Assembly (NCBI RefSeq): GCF_019049255.1
Contig: NZ_JAGMUJ010000013.1
Coordinates: forward strand, 81,506 to 145,505
DNA length: 64,000 nucleotides
Source of the DNA: Streptomyces sp. AC558_RSS880
GTDB taxonomy: Bacteria; Actinomycetota; Actinomycetes; Streptomycetales; Streptomycetaceae
Reading direction: 5' to 3'
A program made the translations under genes and the position numbers. This document shows positions 9,872 through 19,071 of this stretch, one piece after another (positions within the stretch are counted from its first letter, which is position 1; every line of letters begins with the position of its first letter). Below the pieces are notes generated by a model, which made no database searches, had not been told where the DNA came from, and saw only the letters and a list, made by a program, of their open reading frames with translations.

Positions 9872-10870
9872 CTAAGCGGGCGAGACCGGGACGTCCCGGT
9901 ACGGGTCCCGCGTACCGGCCGCCTCGGCGCGCACGGTGTCGCCGGGTACGAGCCGGAGCGGCGGCCGGTGATGCGCGGTGACGGCGCACGCGTCACCGTG
10001 CCGCGGCGCGCCGTGGTCCGCGGCCGGGCGGTTGCCCGTCGTGCCGTCCGACTGACCGGCGGGACCGCCGGGAGTGCCGGGAGTGCCGGGAGCGTGCGGT
10101 GCGGGGGCCGAGCCGGCGTCCACGACGTGTACGGCGTCCTGCGCGGGCCGGTGTCCCCGGTCCGCGTGGGGCGCGCGGTCGGCACGGATGAGCTCCGGGC
10201 CGTGGGCTCCGGGGCCCGTGGTCCGCTCCGGGGTCCCGGACGGTCTGTCCGGCCCCTTCGGCTCGTCCGGGGTGTCCTGCCCGGGCGTGCCGGACGACGG
10301 TGTCGAGGTGCCCGGCTGCGGGGCGGGCGCGCTCGGCTCGGGGAGCGTCTGCTCCGGCGCGTCGGGCAGGTGCGGGAGCCCCGGCAGCGGCGCGGGCCGC
10401 TCCGGGCCGGGGAGGGCGGGCAGGGCGGGCAGGCCGGGGAGCGCGGGCAGGGCGGGCAGCGTGGGCAGGGCCGGGAGTTGTCCCGGCGTCGCCTCGTCCA
10501 GCCGGCCGGTCACCGTGCCGACCAGGTCCCCGACCGGCCGTACGATCCGCTCGTCCACGGACCGGACCACCGTCTCGGTCAGCGGGCGGATCGGATCGGC
10601 CACGTCCGGGCGCGGCACGGTGAGGGTCTCGACGACCGGCGCGGGGCCGTTCGGGTCGGGCGCGGTGCCCGAGCCGGTCGACACCGAGGACCTGATGGTG
10701 GAGGGGGTCCGCTCGACCGGCCCGCCGTCCGCCGCCCGCGCCCGCTCCCCGCACAGCACGCCGAGCACGAACACCGCGCCCACCAGCAGCGCCAACAGGA
10801 CCGCACGCCGCCCCGCCACCGTGCGCATCGCGCGCAGAGCGGCACCGGGCAAGGCTGCTGACCGGATCAA
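9872..10870 (-). CDS. Proline-rich putative secreted protein, unknown function
   Basis: Not recognised. 332 residues with an N-terminal hydrophobic segment (VLLALLVGAVFVLGVL) ending in ERARAADGG, which looks like a signal peptide or anchor. A short ordered-looking stretch follows (TVPRPDVADPIRPLTETVV, then DERIVRPVGDLVG). After it comes a low-complexity run of LPALP/GLP repeats, then a disordered Pro, Gly, Thr and His-rich C-terminal half. No catalytic motif is seen. The TTG at 10870 follows GGGAGGA at somewhat long spacing; the internal ATG at 10828 is an alternative start. Likely exported, with a wall-spanning or coat-like role at most a guess. Confidence 0.6.
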   Translation of the reverse strand: MIRSAALPGAALRAMRTVAGRRAVLLALLVGAVFVLGVLCGERARAADGGPVERTPSTIRSSVSTGSGTAPDPNGPAPVVETLTVPRPDVADPIRPLTETVVRSVDERIVRPVGDLVGTVTGRLDEATPGQLPALPTLPALPALPGLPALPALPGPERPAPLPGLPHLPDAPEQTLPEPSAPAPQPGTSTPSSGTPGQDTPDEPKGPDRPSGTPERTTGPGAHGPELIRADRAPHADRGHRPAQDAVHVVDAGSAPAPHAPGTPGTPGGPAGQSDGTTGNRPAADHGAPRHGDACAVTAHHRPPLRLVPGDTVRAEAAGTRDPYRDVPVSPA

Positions 10871-11041
10871 GAGGGGCTGATCCTCCCGGACGACGGTACG
10901 GCTGGACGGCTGGACGGCTGGAGACGCTTCACGGGTCCTTCATCGAACGGCGCCGATCCTTGCACGCGACTCCCGAGGTCGCGCAAGCCCTCCGTTACCG
11001 ATGGGTACTCATGTCCGTTTTCACCGGCCCGAGTCCGCTCC

Positions 11042-12223
11042 TCATGCCGTGTCCGGTATCGGCAACGGCCGCTTCTCGATCGCCGCCGCCATCACCTCCG
11101 GGAACAGATCGGGTGTGCAGGCGAACGCCGGTGCGCCCAGCGCGGCGAGCGCCGCCGCGTGCTCCCTGTCGTACGCGGGCGCCCCCTCGTCGGACAGCGC
11201 GAGCAGCGTCACGAACTGCACGCCCGACGCCTTCATCGCCGCCACCCGCTTGAGCATCTCGTCGCGTATCCCCCCTTCGTAGAGGTCGCTGATCAGCACG
11301 ACCACCGTCTCCGCCGGCCGGGTGATCCGCGCCTGGCAGTACGCCAGCGCCCGGTTGATGTCCGTACCGCCGCCGAGTCGGGTGCCGAAGAGGACGTCGA
11401 CGGGGTCGTCGAGCTGGTCGGTGAGGTCGACGACCGCCGTGTCGAAGACGACAAGCCGGGTGTCGACCGACCGCATGGAGGCGAGCACCGCCCCGAACAC
11501 CGACGCGTACACGACGGACGCCGCCATCGATCCGGACTGGTCGACGCAGAGGACGACCTCCTTCTTCACCGACCGCGAGGCACGCCCGTGGCCGATGAGC
11601 CGCTCGGGCACGACCGTCCGGTGCTCCGGGAGGTAGTGCTTGAGGTTGGCCGCGATCGTGCGGTTCCAGTCGATGTCGTGGTGGCGTGGCCGGCTGACGC
11701 GGGCGCTGCGGTCGAGGGCGCCGGTGAGGGTGGCCCGGGTGCGGGTGGCGAGCCTCTTCTCCAGGTCCTCGACGACCTTGCGCACGACCGCCCGTGCCGT
11801 CTCCTTCGTCGTCTCCGGCATCGCCTTGTCGAGCGACAGCAGCGTGCCGACGAGGTGGACGTCGGCCTCGACGGCCTCCAGCATCTCCGGTTCCAGCAGG
11901 AGCGTGGCGAGGCCCAGCCGGTCGATGGCGTCGCGCTGCATGACCTGGACGACGGAGGAGGGGAAATAGGTCCGGATGTCCCCGAGCCAGCGGGCCACCG
12001 ACGGTGCCGACGCACCGAGCCCCGCCGAACGGTCCCGGCCCGCCTGCGGTGTGTCCCCCTTGCCGTAGAGCGCGGCGAGCGCCCCGTCCATCGCGGCGTC
12101 CTGCCCGGACAGCGCGCGTCCGGTCCCGTCGGCCGTGTCACCGCCGAGCACGAGCCGCCAGCGCCGCAGCCGCTCCTGCGCCGGGTCCGTCGTCGTGGCC
12201 GCCTCGCTCTGTGTGTCCCTCAT
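11042..12223 (-). CDS. vWA-domain (CoxE-like) protein
   Basis: 393 residues. The C-terminal half is a von Willebrand A domain with a complete metal-binding MIDAS: DQSGS at 228-232, GGGTDI, and ISDLYEGG. The N-terminal 200 residues are mostly helical and lack a known motif. MoxR-type AAA+ ATPases commonly work with vWA partners as metal-dependent remodelling or chelatase-like pairs. Here the ATPase gene is two genes upstream in the same operon. The start codon overlaps the stop of the DUF5682-like gene by 4 bases (ATGA). Cytosolic; substrate unknown. Its length and order match, from memory, the E. coli YehP protein of the yehL-M-P-Q set. Confidence 0.9.
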   Translation of the reverse strand: MRDTQSEAATTTDPAQERLRRWRLVLGGDTADGTGRALSGQDAAMDGALAALYGKGDTPQAGRDRSAGLGASAPSVARWLGDIRTYFPSSVVQVMQRDAIDRLGLATLLLEPEMLEAVEADVHLVGTLLSLDKAMPETTKETARAVVRKVVEDLEKRLATRTRATLTGALDRSARVSRPRHHDIDWNRTIAANLKHYLPEHRTVVPERLIGHGRASRSVKKEVVLCVDQSGSMAASVVYASVFGAVLASMRSVDTRLVVFDTAVVDLTDQLDDPVDVLFGTRLGGGTDINRALAYCQARITRPAETVVVLISDLYEGGIRDEMLKRVAAMKASGVQFVTLLALSDEGAPAYDREHAAALAALGAPAFACTPDLFPEVMAAAIEKRPLPIPDTA

Positions 12224-14553
12224 CCCGTCACCCCCGCCAGTCCGTCGCGCGCTTCCTCGTCCTCCCCGTCCTCCCCGTCCAGCCCGAGCAGCAGCCGCAG
12301 GACCGGCAGCACGGCGTCCGCGCGGGCGGTGTCGGGGTCGGGGGCGAAGCCGGGGACGCCGGACACCGCGGCCGCCGTGCCGCCGCGTGCCCCCGGTCCG
12401 CGCCGGACCAGTTCACCGAGGGTGCGCCGCACCCCCGGCTCGTACGCCGAGAACGTCCGCCGCAGCAGCGGCAGTACGTCCGTGAACGCCTCCGCCGGTA
12501 CGCCCGTCAGCCACGCGTCGACCAGCCCGAGCAGCCGCTCGTCGTGGACCAGGAGCAGTCCGCCGCCCGAGCCGCCGACGAAGCCCTCGATCCACGCGGC
12601 CGCGTCCGCCGGCGGCGTGCCCGGTGACAGCACGAGCCCCATGAGCCGTGCCGCCTCGTCCTGCGGCAGCTCCCCGTCGTCCAGCAGCAGCCGCACGGAC
12701 CGCCCCCGTATGACGCCGGGCACGGTGTCCCGTGCGGACAGGGTCCGCAGCACCGACTGCCAGCGGGCGCGCAGCTTCCCGTGGCCCGGCGCGGGGGCGT
12801 CGCCGAGGAGGCCCACCGCGCCGTGCACCGCGTCGACGTGGCGCCGCATCTCGTCGGCGGCGTCCGCGTCCAGGGCGGCGCAGGCCGGGGGCAGTCCGAC
12901 GAAGACCCGCTCGGCGAGCCCGGCGGCGACCTCGGCCAGCGCCGCGGTGTCGGTGCCGCGCACGTCGCCGTAGCGCAGTGAGCGGACCAGGGCGGGCAGC
13001 GCCTGGGCGAGGTGGCCGACGTCGGTGTCGAGGGCCGCGCGGTCGGTGAGGACCCGCATCACCGTGGGCAGCGCCTCGGGCAGGGAGGCGAGCAGGCAGC
13101 GCTCGGCGAGCCCGGTGACCTCGGCGAGCCCCCGCGCGCCGACGGCGTCCGCCTCCGCCCTGGCGGTCGCGGCGGCGAGTACGGTCGTCCCCCAGACCCC
13201 GGCCTCGGCGACCCGCACGGACAGCTCGGGCTCCCAGCGCAGCCGCCAGGTCTCCCGGAAGGTCCCCGTGCCGCCGCGTGCGGCGGCCGGCTCTCCCCAG
13301 CCGATGCCGAGCAGCCGCAGCCGGTGCAGCAGTCTGCCGCGCTCCGCGTCGGTCTCCTTGCGCAGGTCGAGCTCCAGCTCCCGCTCCCCGGCCTCGGGTT
13401 TCAGCCGCAGCCGGCGCTGGATCCGCGCGAGGTCCCGCTGCAGCGGGACGGCGGGTGCCGTCGCCGGCACCTCCCCGAGCACGTCGCCGACGACCAGCCG
13501 GTCGTGCACCAGTGCCAGCGGCACGTCGGAGCCCTCGCACATCACCGCCCGTACGGCGTCGGTCGTCTCGCTCAGGCCGGGCAGCGGGCGTCCGCGGAGC
13601 GCCGCGAGGGTCTCCGCCAGCCGTACGGCCTCGATGACGTGCGCGGAGGAGACGGTCCGGTCCTCGGCCCGCAGCAGCCCGGCCACCTTGGTCAGCCACC
13701 GCTCGACCGGCCGGTCCGGGGCGCCGAACAGATGCCCGTACCAGCCCGGGGAGTCGATGCCCGCGCCGTAGCCGCTCGTCCGGGAGAGCCTGCGGTGGGT
13801 CCAGGGCACCCAGGTCATGTCCGTCTTCACCTTGGGCAGCCCCTTCAGCAGGGCACGGTCGGCGGCGACGGTGGCCTTGTGCCGCAGCGCCGGCACGTGC
13901 CAGGCCCCGCAGACCACGGCCACGCCGTCCTCGAACTCCCGCCGCGCCGTCCGGACCTGCAGCCGCATGTGCGCCTCGCGCACGAGGTCCCGCCGGTGCC
14001 CCCCGCTTCCGTACTCCTCCCGCAGCGCGGTCATGGCCTCCTCGAGCGCGGTGAACGGCGCGACCGCGTCCCCCTCGCCCACGCCCCGGTGCTCGACGAC
14101 GTCCTCCCACCACCGCTCCGCGTCGTCGTACCCGGCGGCTTCGGCGAGCATCCCCAGGGGGTCGACCCGCACGTCGTCGCCCGCGCCGGGCCCGGGGTCC
14201 TCGTCGTCCTCCCAGGCCAGGGTGTGCGCGGCCGGCAGGTCGATGAAACGGGCCGGGACCTCGTGCTCCAGCGCCCAGCGGAGCGCTACCCACTCCGGGG
14301 AGAACTCGGCCAGCGGCCAGAAGGCCGAGCGGCCGGGCTCGTCCACCGCGTGGGCGAGCAGCGCGACGGGCGGCCGCATGTCCTTCTCGGCGGCGAGCGG
14401 GACCAGCGCGTCCGCCTCCGGCGGGCCCTCGATCAGCACGGCAGCCGGCCGGGCCTCCTCCAGTACCGCCCGCACCGCCCGCGCGGACCCCGGCCCGTGA
14501 TGCCGCACGCCGAGCAGCAGCGGCCCCGCGGTGTCCGCCTTCCTGCCGTTCAT
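12220..14553 (-). CDS. DUF5682-like large protein of MoxR/vWA system
   Basis: 777 residues, function unknown. The N-terminus has a strongly motif-like segment: LLLGVRHHGPGSARAVRAVL, then AVLIEGPPEADALVPLA. I recognise this as the DUF5682 family, usually found beside MoxR and vWA genes. Later parts are helix-rich with no clear catalytic signature. The ATG at 14553 is set by a GAAAGGA ribosome binding site; reading further upstream runs through the ATPase gene in the wrong frame. It sits between the ATPase (44 bp upstream) and the vWA gene (4-base overlap), so the three are one operon. YehM of E. coli, of similar length, is a likely counterpart (from memory). Confidence 0.85.
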   Translation of the reverse strand: MNGRKADTAGPLLLGVRHHGPGSARAVRAVLEEARPAAVLIEGPPEADALVPLAAEKDMRPPVALLAHAVDEPGRSAFWPLAEFSPEWVALRWALEHEVPARFIDLPAAHTLAWEDDEDPGPGAGDDVRVDPLGMLAEAAGYDDAERWWEDVVEHRGVGEGDAVAPFTALEEAMTALREEYGSGGHRRDLVREAHMRLQVRTARREFEDGVAVVCGAWHVPALRHKATVAADRALLKGLPKVKTDMTWVPWTHRRLSRTSGYGAGIDSPGWYGHLFGAPDRPVERWLTKVAGLLRAEDRTVSSAHVIEAVRLAETLAALRGRPLPGLSETTDAVRAVMCEGSDVPLALVHDRLVVGDVLGEVPATAPAVPLQRDLARIQRRLRLKPEAGERELELDLRKETDAERGRLLHRLRLLGIGWGEPAAARGGTGTFRETWRLRWEPELSVRVAEAGVWGTTVLAAATARAEADAVGARGLAEVTGLAERCLLASLPEALPTVMRVLTDRAALDTDVGHLAQALPALVRSLRYGDVRGTDTAALAEVAAGLAERVFVGLPPACAALDADAADEMRRHVDAVHGAVGLLGDAPAPGHGKLRARWQSVLRTLSARDTVPGVIRGRSVRLLLDDGELPQDEAARLMGLVLSPGTPPADAAAWIEGFVGGSGGGLLLVHDERLLGLVDAWLTGVPAEAFTDVLPLLRRTFSAYEPGVRRTLGELVRRGPGARGGTAAAVSGVPGFAPDPDTARADAVLPVLRLLLGLDGEDGEDEEARDGLAGVTG

Positions 14554-14597
14554 CTGAGTCCTTTCGTGGGTGCCCCGCCTTCGGACGGGGGAGGAAA

Positions 14598-15755
14598 TCA
14601 ACCGCTGACCTCCCGGCAGGCCCGGTAGAAGTCCTTCCAGCCGTCGCGCTCGCGGACCACGGTCTCCAGGTACTCCCGCCAGACGACACGGTCCGCCGCC
14701 GGGTCGCGGACGACCGCGCCGAGGATGCCCGCGGCGACGTCCCCGGCCCGCAGCACGCCGTCGCCGAAGTGGGCGGCCAGCGCCAGCCCGCCCGTGACGA
14801 CGGAGATCGCCTCGGCCGTCGACAGCGTGCCGCTGGGCGACTTGAGCTTCGTCCTGCCGTCGGTGGTGACCCCGTCGCGCAGCTCGCGGAAGACGGTGAC
14901 GACCCGGCGGATCTCGTCGATGCCGTCGGGCACGGCCGGCAGGTCGAGGGAGCGGCCGATCTGGTCGACCCGGCGCGAGACGATGTCGACCTCCGCCTCC
15001 GGGGTCTCCGGCAGCGGCAGCACCACGGTGTTGAAGCGGCGGCGCAGGGCGCTGGACAGGTCGTTGATCCCCCGGTCGCGGTCGTTGGCCGTGGCGATCA
15101 GGTTGAAGCCGCGGACCGCCTGCACCTCCTGGCCCAGCTCCGGTATCGGCAGCGTCTTCTCCGACAGGATGGTGATCAGCGTGTCCTGGACGTCGGCCGG
15201 GATGCGGGTCAGCTCCTCGACGCGGGCCGTCATGCCCTCCGCCATGGCCCGCATCACCGGGCTGGGCACGAGGGCGTCGCGGCTGGGGCCGTGGGCGAGC
15301 AGCCGGGCGTAGTTCCAGCCGTAGCGGATGGCCTCCTCCGGGGTGCCGGCCGTGCCCTGCACGAGCAGGGTGGAGTCGCCGCTGACCGCGGCGGCCAGGT
15401 GCTCGGAGACCCAGGTCTTCGCGGTGCCGGGCACGCCGAGCAGGAGCAGGGCGCGGTCGGTGGCGAGGGTGGTCACCGCGACCTCGACGATGCGGCGCGG
15501 GCCGATGTACTTCGGCGTGACGACCGTGCCGTCCGGCAGCGTGCCGCCGAGCAGGTAGGTGGCGACGGCCCACGGCGACAGCCGCCAGCGGGCGGGTCGG
15601 GGACGGTCGTCCTGCGCCGCCAGCGCGGCGAGTTCGGCGGCGAAGGCGTCCTCGGCGTGCGGTCGCAGCGCCCGCGTCTCCGCCGTCGTCGTGTCCGCGG
15701 GCGCGGAGCCGTCCCGGCTCGGGTCGACGGACGTCGGTTCAACAGAGACAGGCAT
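14598..15755 (-). CDS. MoxR-family AAA+ ATPase
   Basis: 385 residues. AAA+ features in order: Walker A GVPGTAKT at 107-114; a Walker B region in which the expected Asp-Glu pair reads VEELTR; sensor 1 FNLIATANDRDRG; and the arginine-finger segment SSALRRRF. The C-terminal lid is helical. MoxR ATPases act with vWA proteins as chaperones or metal-insertion motors. This one heads an operon with the DUF5682-like and vWA genes. The ATG at 15755 is chosen for its GGAGGAGGA ribosome binding site. Its promoter region is shared divergently with the SWIM gene and holds one arm of the inverted repeat at 15813-15866. YehL-like by context. Confidence 0.92.
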   Translation of the reverse strand: MPVSVEPTSVDPSRDGSAPADTTTAETRALRPHAEDAFAAELAALAAQDDRPRPARWRLSPWAVATYLLGGTLPDGTVVTPKYIGPRRIVEVAVTTLATDRALLLLGVPGTAKTWVSEHLAAAVSGDSTLLVQGTAGTPEEAIRYGWNYARLLAHGPSRDALVPSPVMRAMAEGMTARVEELTRIPADVQDTLITILSEKTLPIPELGQEVQAVRGFNLIATANDRDRGINDLSSALRRRFNTVVLPLPETPEAEVDIVSRRVDQIGRSLDLPAVPDGIDEIRRVVTVFRELRDGVTTDGRTKLKSPSGTLSTAEAISVVTGGLALAAHFGDGVLRAGDVAAGILGAVVRDPAADRVVWREYLETVVRERDGWKDFYRACREVSG

Positions 15756-15812
15756 GGTTGAGTCCTCCTCCAGCTCGGCCGGTTCGGATCTGTCACCAAC
15801 CGTGCACCACAC

Positions 15813-15866
15813 CACTGACAATCGCTCTGACCTGCACGAACGCCTTCGCCAGGGCGATTGTCAGTG
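15813..15866. promoter_or_regulatory. 13-bp inverted repeat in divergent promoter
   Basis: CACTGACAATCGC at 15813-15825 and its exact reverse complement GCGATTGTCAGTG at 15854-15866 are separated by 28 bp, midway between the MoxR operon and the SWIM gene. Each arm holds TTGTCAGTG reading outward, toward the gene it would serve. Confidence 0.85.
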
Positions 15867-15880
15867 CCGGGATCTAGTTT
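15858..15880 (+). promoter_or_regulatory. RecA-NDp/PafBC-type DNA-damage promoter of SWIM gene
   Basis: TTGTCAGTG, an 8-base spacer, then TAGTTT. This fits exactly the TTGTCRGTG-N8-TAnnnT pattern known for LexA-independent, PafBC-activated damage promoters in actinobacteria. The -10 ends 7 bases before the ATG at 15888, so transcription should start at or next to the A of the start codon. Confidence 0.75.
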
Positions 15881-15887
15881 CGGTGGC

Positions 15888-17240
15888 ATGACTGAGCAGG
15901 GGGTGCGCTGGACCGCGGACCAGGTGCTGGCACTGGCGCCTGACGCCGCGTCACGCACGGCGGGAAGCAAACTCGGCGCGGCCGGTCCGTGGTCCGGGGC
16001 CGGCAGTTCGGGCGAGGGGACGGTGTGGGGTCTGTGCGAGGGCAGTGGGAGCACTCCGTACCGGACGGTCGTCGACGTCGCGGACGTCTCCGGGCCCGCG
16101 TACCACTGCAGCTGCCCGAGCCGTAAGTTCCCGTGCAAGCACGCGCTCGGCCTGCTGCTGCTCTGGTCGGGCGGGGACGGGGCGGTGCCGCGGGGGGAGG
16201 CGCCCGAGTGGGCCGAGCAGTGGATCGCGGGCCGGCGCGGGCGCGCGGGACAGGAGCGGGCCGAGGGCCCCTCGAGCTCCTCGGGTTCCGCCGGCCCGGA
16301 GGCGGCGCGGCGCAGGGCGGAGCGCCGGGCCGAGCGGGTGACGGCGGGCGCGGTGGAGCTGGAGCAGCGCCTGGCGGATCTGCTCCGCGGCGGCCTGGCG
16401 GCGGCCGAGCAGTCGGGGTACGGGCTGTGGGAGGAGACGGCGGCCCGCATGGTCGACGCCCAGGCGCCGGGGCTGGCCGCCCGGGTGCGGGAGCTGGGGG
16501 CGCTCGCGGGCACCGGGCCGGGCGGGCCGGTGCGGCTGCTGGAGGAGTGCGCGCTGCTCCACCTCCTCGGCCGGGGCTGGCTGCGCCGGGAGCGGCTGCC
16601 GGAGGGCCTGGCCGCGACGGTCCGTTCCCGCATCGGCCTGCCCGCGTCGGCGGACGGCCCGGCGATACGGGACCGCTGGCTGGTCCTCGCCCAGTACGAC
16701 ACGGCGGACAGCCGTCTGACGACCCGCCGCGTCTGGCTGTACGGCACGGACTCGGGGCGCACGGCGCTGCTCCTCTCCTACGGGGCGGCGGGCCGCGCCC
16801 CGGAGCTGGCGCTGCCGGTCGGGCTGGCCCTCGACGCGGAGCTGTCCGCGTACCCGGGCGCGGGGCAGCCGCGGATGGCCCTGGGTGAGCGGTTCGCGCC
16901 GCCCGCCCCGACGGACGTACGGCCGCCGGGGACGACGACGACCCGGGCGGCCGCCGGCTACGGCGAGGCGCTGCGCGACGACCCCTGGCTGGACTCGGTC
17001 CCGGTGACGCTGGACCGGGTGGTACCGGCTCCGGACGGTGACGGCTGGCAGCTGGCCGACGCCGACGAGGACGCGGCCCTGCCGCTCACGCCGGCCGCGC
17101 GGTCCCGCCCCGGTCTGTGGCGTCTGGTCGCCCTGTCGGGCGGCGCCCCGGTCAGGGTCTTCGGCGAGTGCGGCCACCAGGGATTCACTCCATTGGCGGC
17201 ATGGCCGGAGGGGCCCGGTGAGGCGGTGCCGCTGTGCTGA
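15888..17240 (+). CDS. SWIM zinc-finger protein
   Basis: 450 residues. A SWIM zinc finger is clear at residues 74-85 (Cys74, Cys76, Cys83, His85; CSCPSRKFPCKH), a fold that binds DNA or proteins. The remainder is a long helical region without recognised motifs. Divergent from the MoxR operon and followed after 112 bp by the DUF5691-like gene. No proper ribosome binding site precedes the ATG, and the predicted -10 is 7 bp upstream, so the mRNA is probably leaderless. The SWIM, MoxR and vWA grouping recalls E. coli yehQ with yehL-M-P (from memory). Likely part of the same system; biochemical role unknown. Confidence 0.88.
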   Translation: MTEQGVRWTADQVLALAPDAASRTAGSKLGAAGPWSGAGSSGEGTVWGLCEGSGSTPYRTVVDVADVSGPAYHCSCPSRKFPCKHALGLLLLWSGGDGAVPRGEAPEWAEQWIAGRRGRAGQERAEGPSSSSGSAGPEAARRRAERRAERVTAGAVELEQRLADLLRGGLAAAEQSGYGLWEETAARMVDAQAPGLAARVRELGALAGTGPGGPVRLLEECALLHLLGRGWLRRERLPEGLAATVRSRIGLPASADGPAIRDRWLVLAQYDTADSRLTTRRVWLYGTDSGRTALLLSYGAAGRAPELALPVGLALDAELSAYPGAGQPRMALGERFAPPAPTDVRPPGTTTTRAAAGYGEALRDDPWLDSVPVTLDRVVPAPDGDGWQLADADEDAALPLTPAARSRPGLWRLVALSGGAPVRVFGECGHQGFTPLAAWPEGPGEAVPLC

Positions 17241-17352
17241 GCGGTGCACTCGTCCCCGTTCCCGTCCACCCCAGGAATCTTTCGGACATCACTGGACACT
17301 CGGTGCGCATGAGTCTTCGACCGTGCCGGGACGCCCGTCGGAAAGGAAGCTC

Positions 17353-18981
17353 ATGAGCAGGACGACCACCACCGTGGGCGCCTCCCTCCCGGACTCCTGG
17401 GAGGAGCTGGTGACCGCGGCCCTGCTGGGCACGGACCGGCGCACCCCGGCGGGCTCCGCGCCCGGGCCGGGCGCGCCGTCGGCCCTGCTGGACGCGGCGG
17501 CCGTGGCGACCGTACGGCGACGCGCCGGGCTGCGGCCGGCACGGGCCGCGGAGCGTCCGCGGCCGGCCCCCGCGGACCCGCGTCCTCCGCTCCCGTCCGC
17601 CGCCGCGCGCCGGCTCACGATGCTGCTCGCCGACCGTCCCGGCGCCTTCGGCGGTGGCCGCCGGGGCACGGCTCCGGACCTCATGGAGCTGCTGCCCCAG
17701 TGGCTGGCGGCGGCGAACGCCCGCGGTTTCGCGGCACCCCCGGCCGCGCTGCCCGCCCTGCTCGACGCCGCGCGGGGACGGACCGACCTGCGTCCGGCGG
17801 CACTGCGGTTCGCGGGGCCGCGCGCCCTGTGGCTGGCCCGGTTCAACCCGGACTGGCGGTTCGCCCTGCGTTCCACACCGGGCGGGGGCACGTCCGTGCC
17901 CCGCCTCCACGACACGGAGGGCATACGGCGGCTCTGGCAGGAGGGCCTCTTCGCCGAACGGGTCGCCCTCCTCACCGCCCTGCGCTCCCGCAGGCCGGCC
18001 ACCGCGAGGGAACTCCTCTCGGCGAGCTGGGCGACGGAGCGGGCGGAGGACCGCCTGATGTTCCTGGACTCGCTGCGCACCGGACTCGGCCCGGACGACG
18101 AGCCGTTCCTCGAGCAGGCCCTGGCCGACCGCAGCCGCAACGTACGGGCGACGGCGGCGGAGCTGCTGTCGGCACTGCCCGGCTCGGCGCTGGCGGAACG
18201 CATGGCGGTCCGGGCCGGGGCGTGTGTGGCCGTCGACCGTACGCGGGACACACCGACGATCGTCGTCGAGGCGCCGCACGAATGCGACGCGGCCATGGAA
18301 CGTGACGGCGTGGTGGCCAGGGCTCCGGCTGGCCGGGGCGAACGGTCCTGGTGGCTCGGCCAGTTGGTGGAGGCGGCACCCCTGGGCAGCTGGTCGCGGC
18401 GGCTCGGCGGGCGCACGCCGCGGGAGATAGTGGCGCTGCCGGTGGCGGACGACTGGCAGGGCGAACTGCACGCGGCCTGGTGCCGGGCGGCGGTACGACA
18501 GCGCGACGCGGCGTGGTCCCGGGCGCTGCTCGGAGAGCCCTCCGCGCCGGAGGCGGGCGGCCCGGGGGCGGTGTCCCTGGCCGAACGCGCCAAGCTGCTC
18601 GGCACGCTGGACGCCGCCGAACGGGCCGAGTGGGTGGCCGGGTTCATCGAGACGCACGGCCTGTCCGAGGCGTTCCAGCTGCTCGGGGTGTGTGCCGTGC
18701 CCTGGGCCGCGCCGGTCGGGCGGGCGGTGGTCGACGCGCTCAACATCGCGCGTGACGCAGGGAGTTATCCATGGAGTTTCAGCGGAGTCATGGGCCTGGC
18801 CGAACGCTGCCTCGACCCGTCCGAGGCCGGCCGCCTCGACGCGCTCCTGGCGGTACCGGACGAGCCGGAGAACGCGTCGCCCGGAGCCGGCGGCTACTGG
18901 TCGGAGGCCTTCCAGCGCCTGGTCACCACCCTGCGCCTGCGCGCGGCCATGCTGACCGAACTGACGCCGGCCGCCCCCTGA
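17353..18981 (+). CDS. DUF5691-like protein of SWIM/MoxR cluster
   Basis: 542 residues, helix-rich, no catalytic motif recognised. The N-terminus begins with SWEELVTAALLGTDRR, and a characteristic segment reads RFAGPRALWLARFNPDWRF, as in the DUF5691 family found next to SWIM and MoxR genes. The middle part (AEDRLMFLDSLRTGL, then ALADRSRNVRATAAELLSAL) looks like HEAT-type repeats. The ATG at 17353 follows GAAAGGAAG. A longer upstream reading overlaps the SWIM gene in another frame and was rejected. Probably co-transcribed with the SWIM gene; its product may be a scaffold or adaptor of the complex (inference). Confidence 0.82.
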   Translation: MSRTTTTVGASLPDSWEELVTAALLGTDRRTPAGSAPGPGAPSALLDAAAVATVRRRAGLRPARAAERPRPAPADPRPPLPSAAARRLTMLLADRPGAFGGGRRGTAPDLMELLPQWLAAANARGFAAPPAALPALLDAARGRTDLRPAALRFAGPRALWLARFNPDWRFALRSTPGGGTSVPRLHDTEGIRRLWQEGLFAERVALLTALRSRRPATARELLSASWATERAEDRLMFLDSLRTGLGPDDEPFLEQALADRSRNVRATAAELLSALPGSALAERMAVRAGACVAVDRTRDTPTIVVEAPHECDAAMERDGVVARAPAGRGERSWWLGQLVEAAPLGSWSRRLGGRTPREIVALPVADDWQGELHAAWCRAAVRQRDAAWSRALLGEPSAPEAGGPGAVSLAERAKLLGTLDAAERAEWVAGFIETHGLSEAFQLLGVCAVPWAAPVGRAVVDALNIARDAGSYPWSFSGVMGLAERCLDPSEAGRLDALLAVPDEPENASPGAGGYWSEAFQRLVTTLRLRAAMLTELTPAAP

Positions 18982-19071
18982 CCGTCCGGGACGGCCACGA
19001 GACCGTCCCCGCTCGCGTCTCCGCGGGCAGCCGCACCACGTCGACTGCGGGCAGTCGTGCCGCTGGGGCGG

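Noticed and set aside
12220..15573. 1117-residue reading that would fuse sequence upstream to the DUF5682-like protein
   Set aside because: Its first third is the MoxR gene in a wrong frame; the ribosome binding site at 14553 marks the true start.
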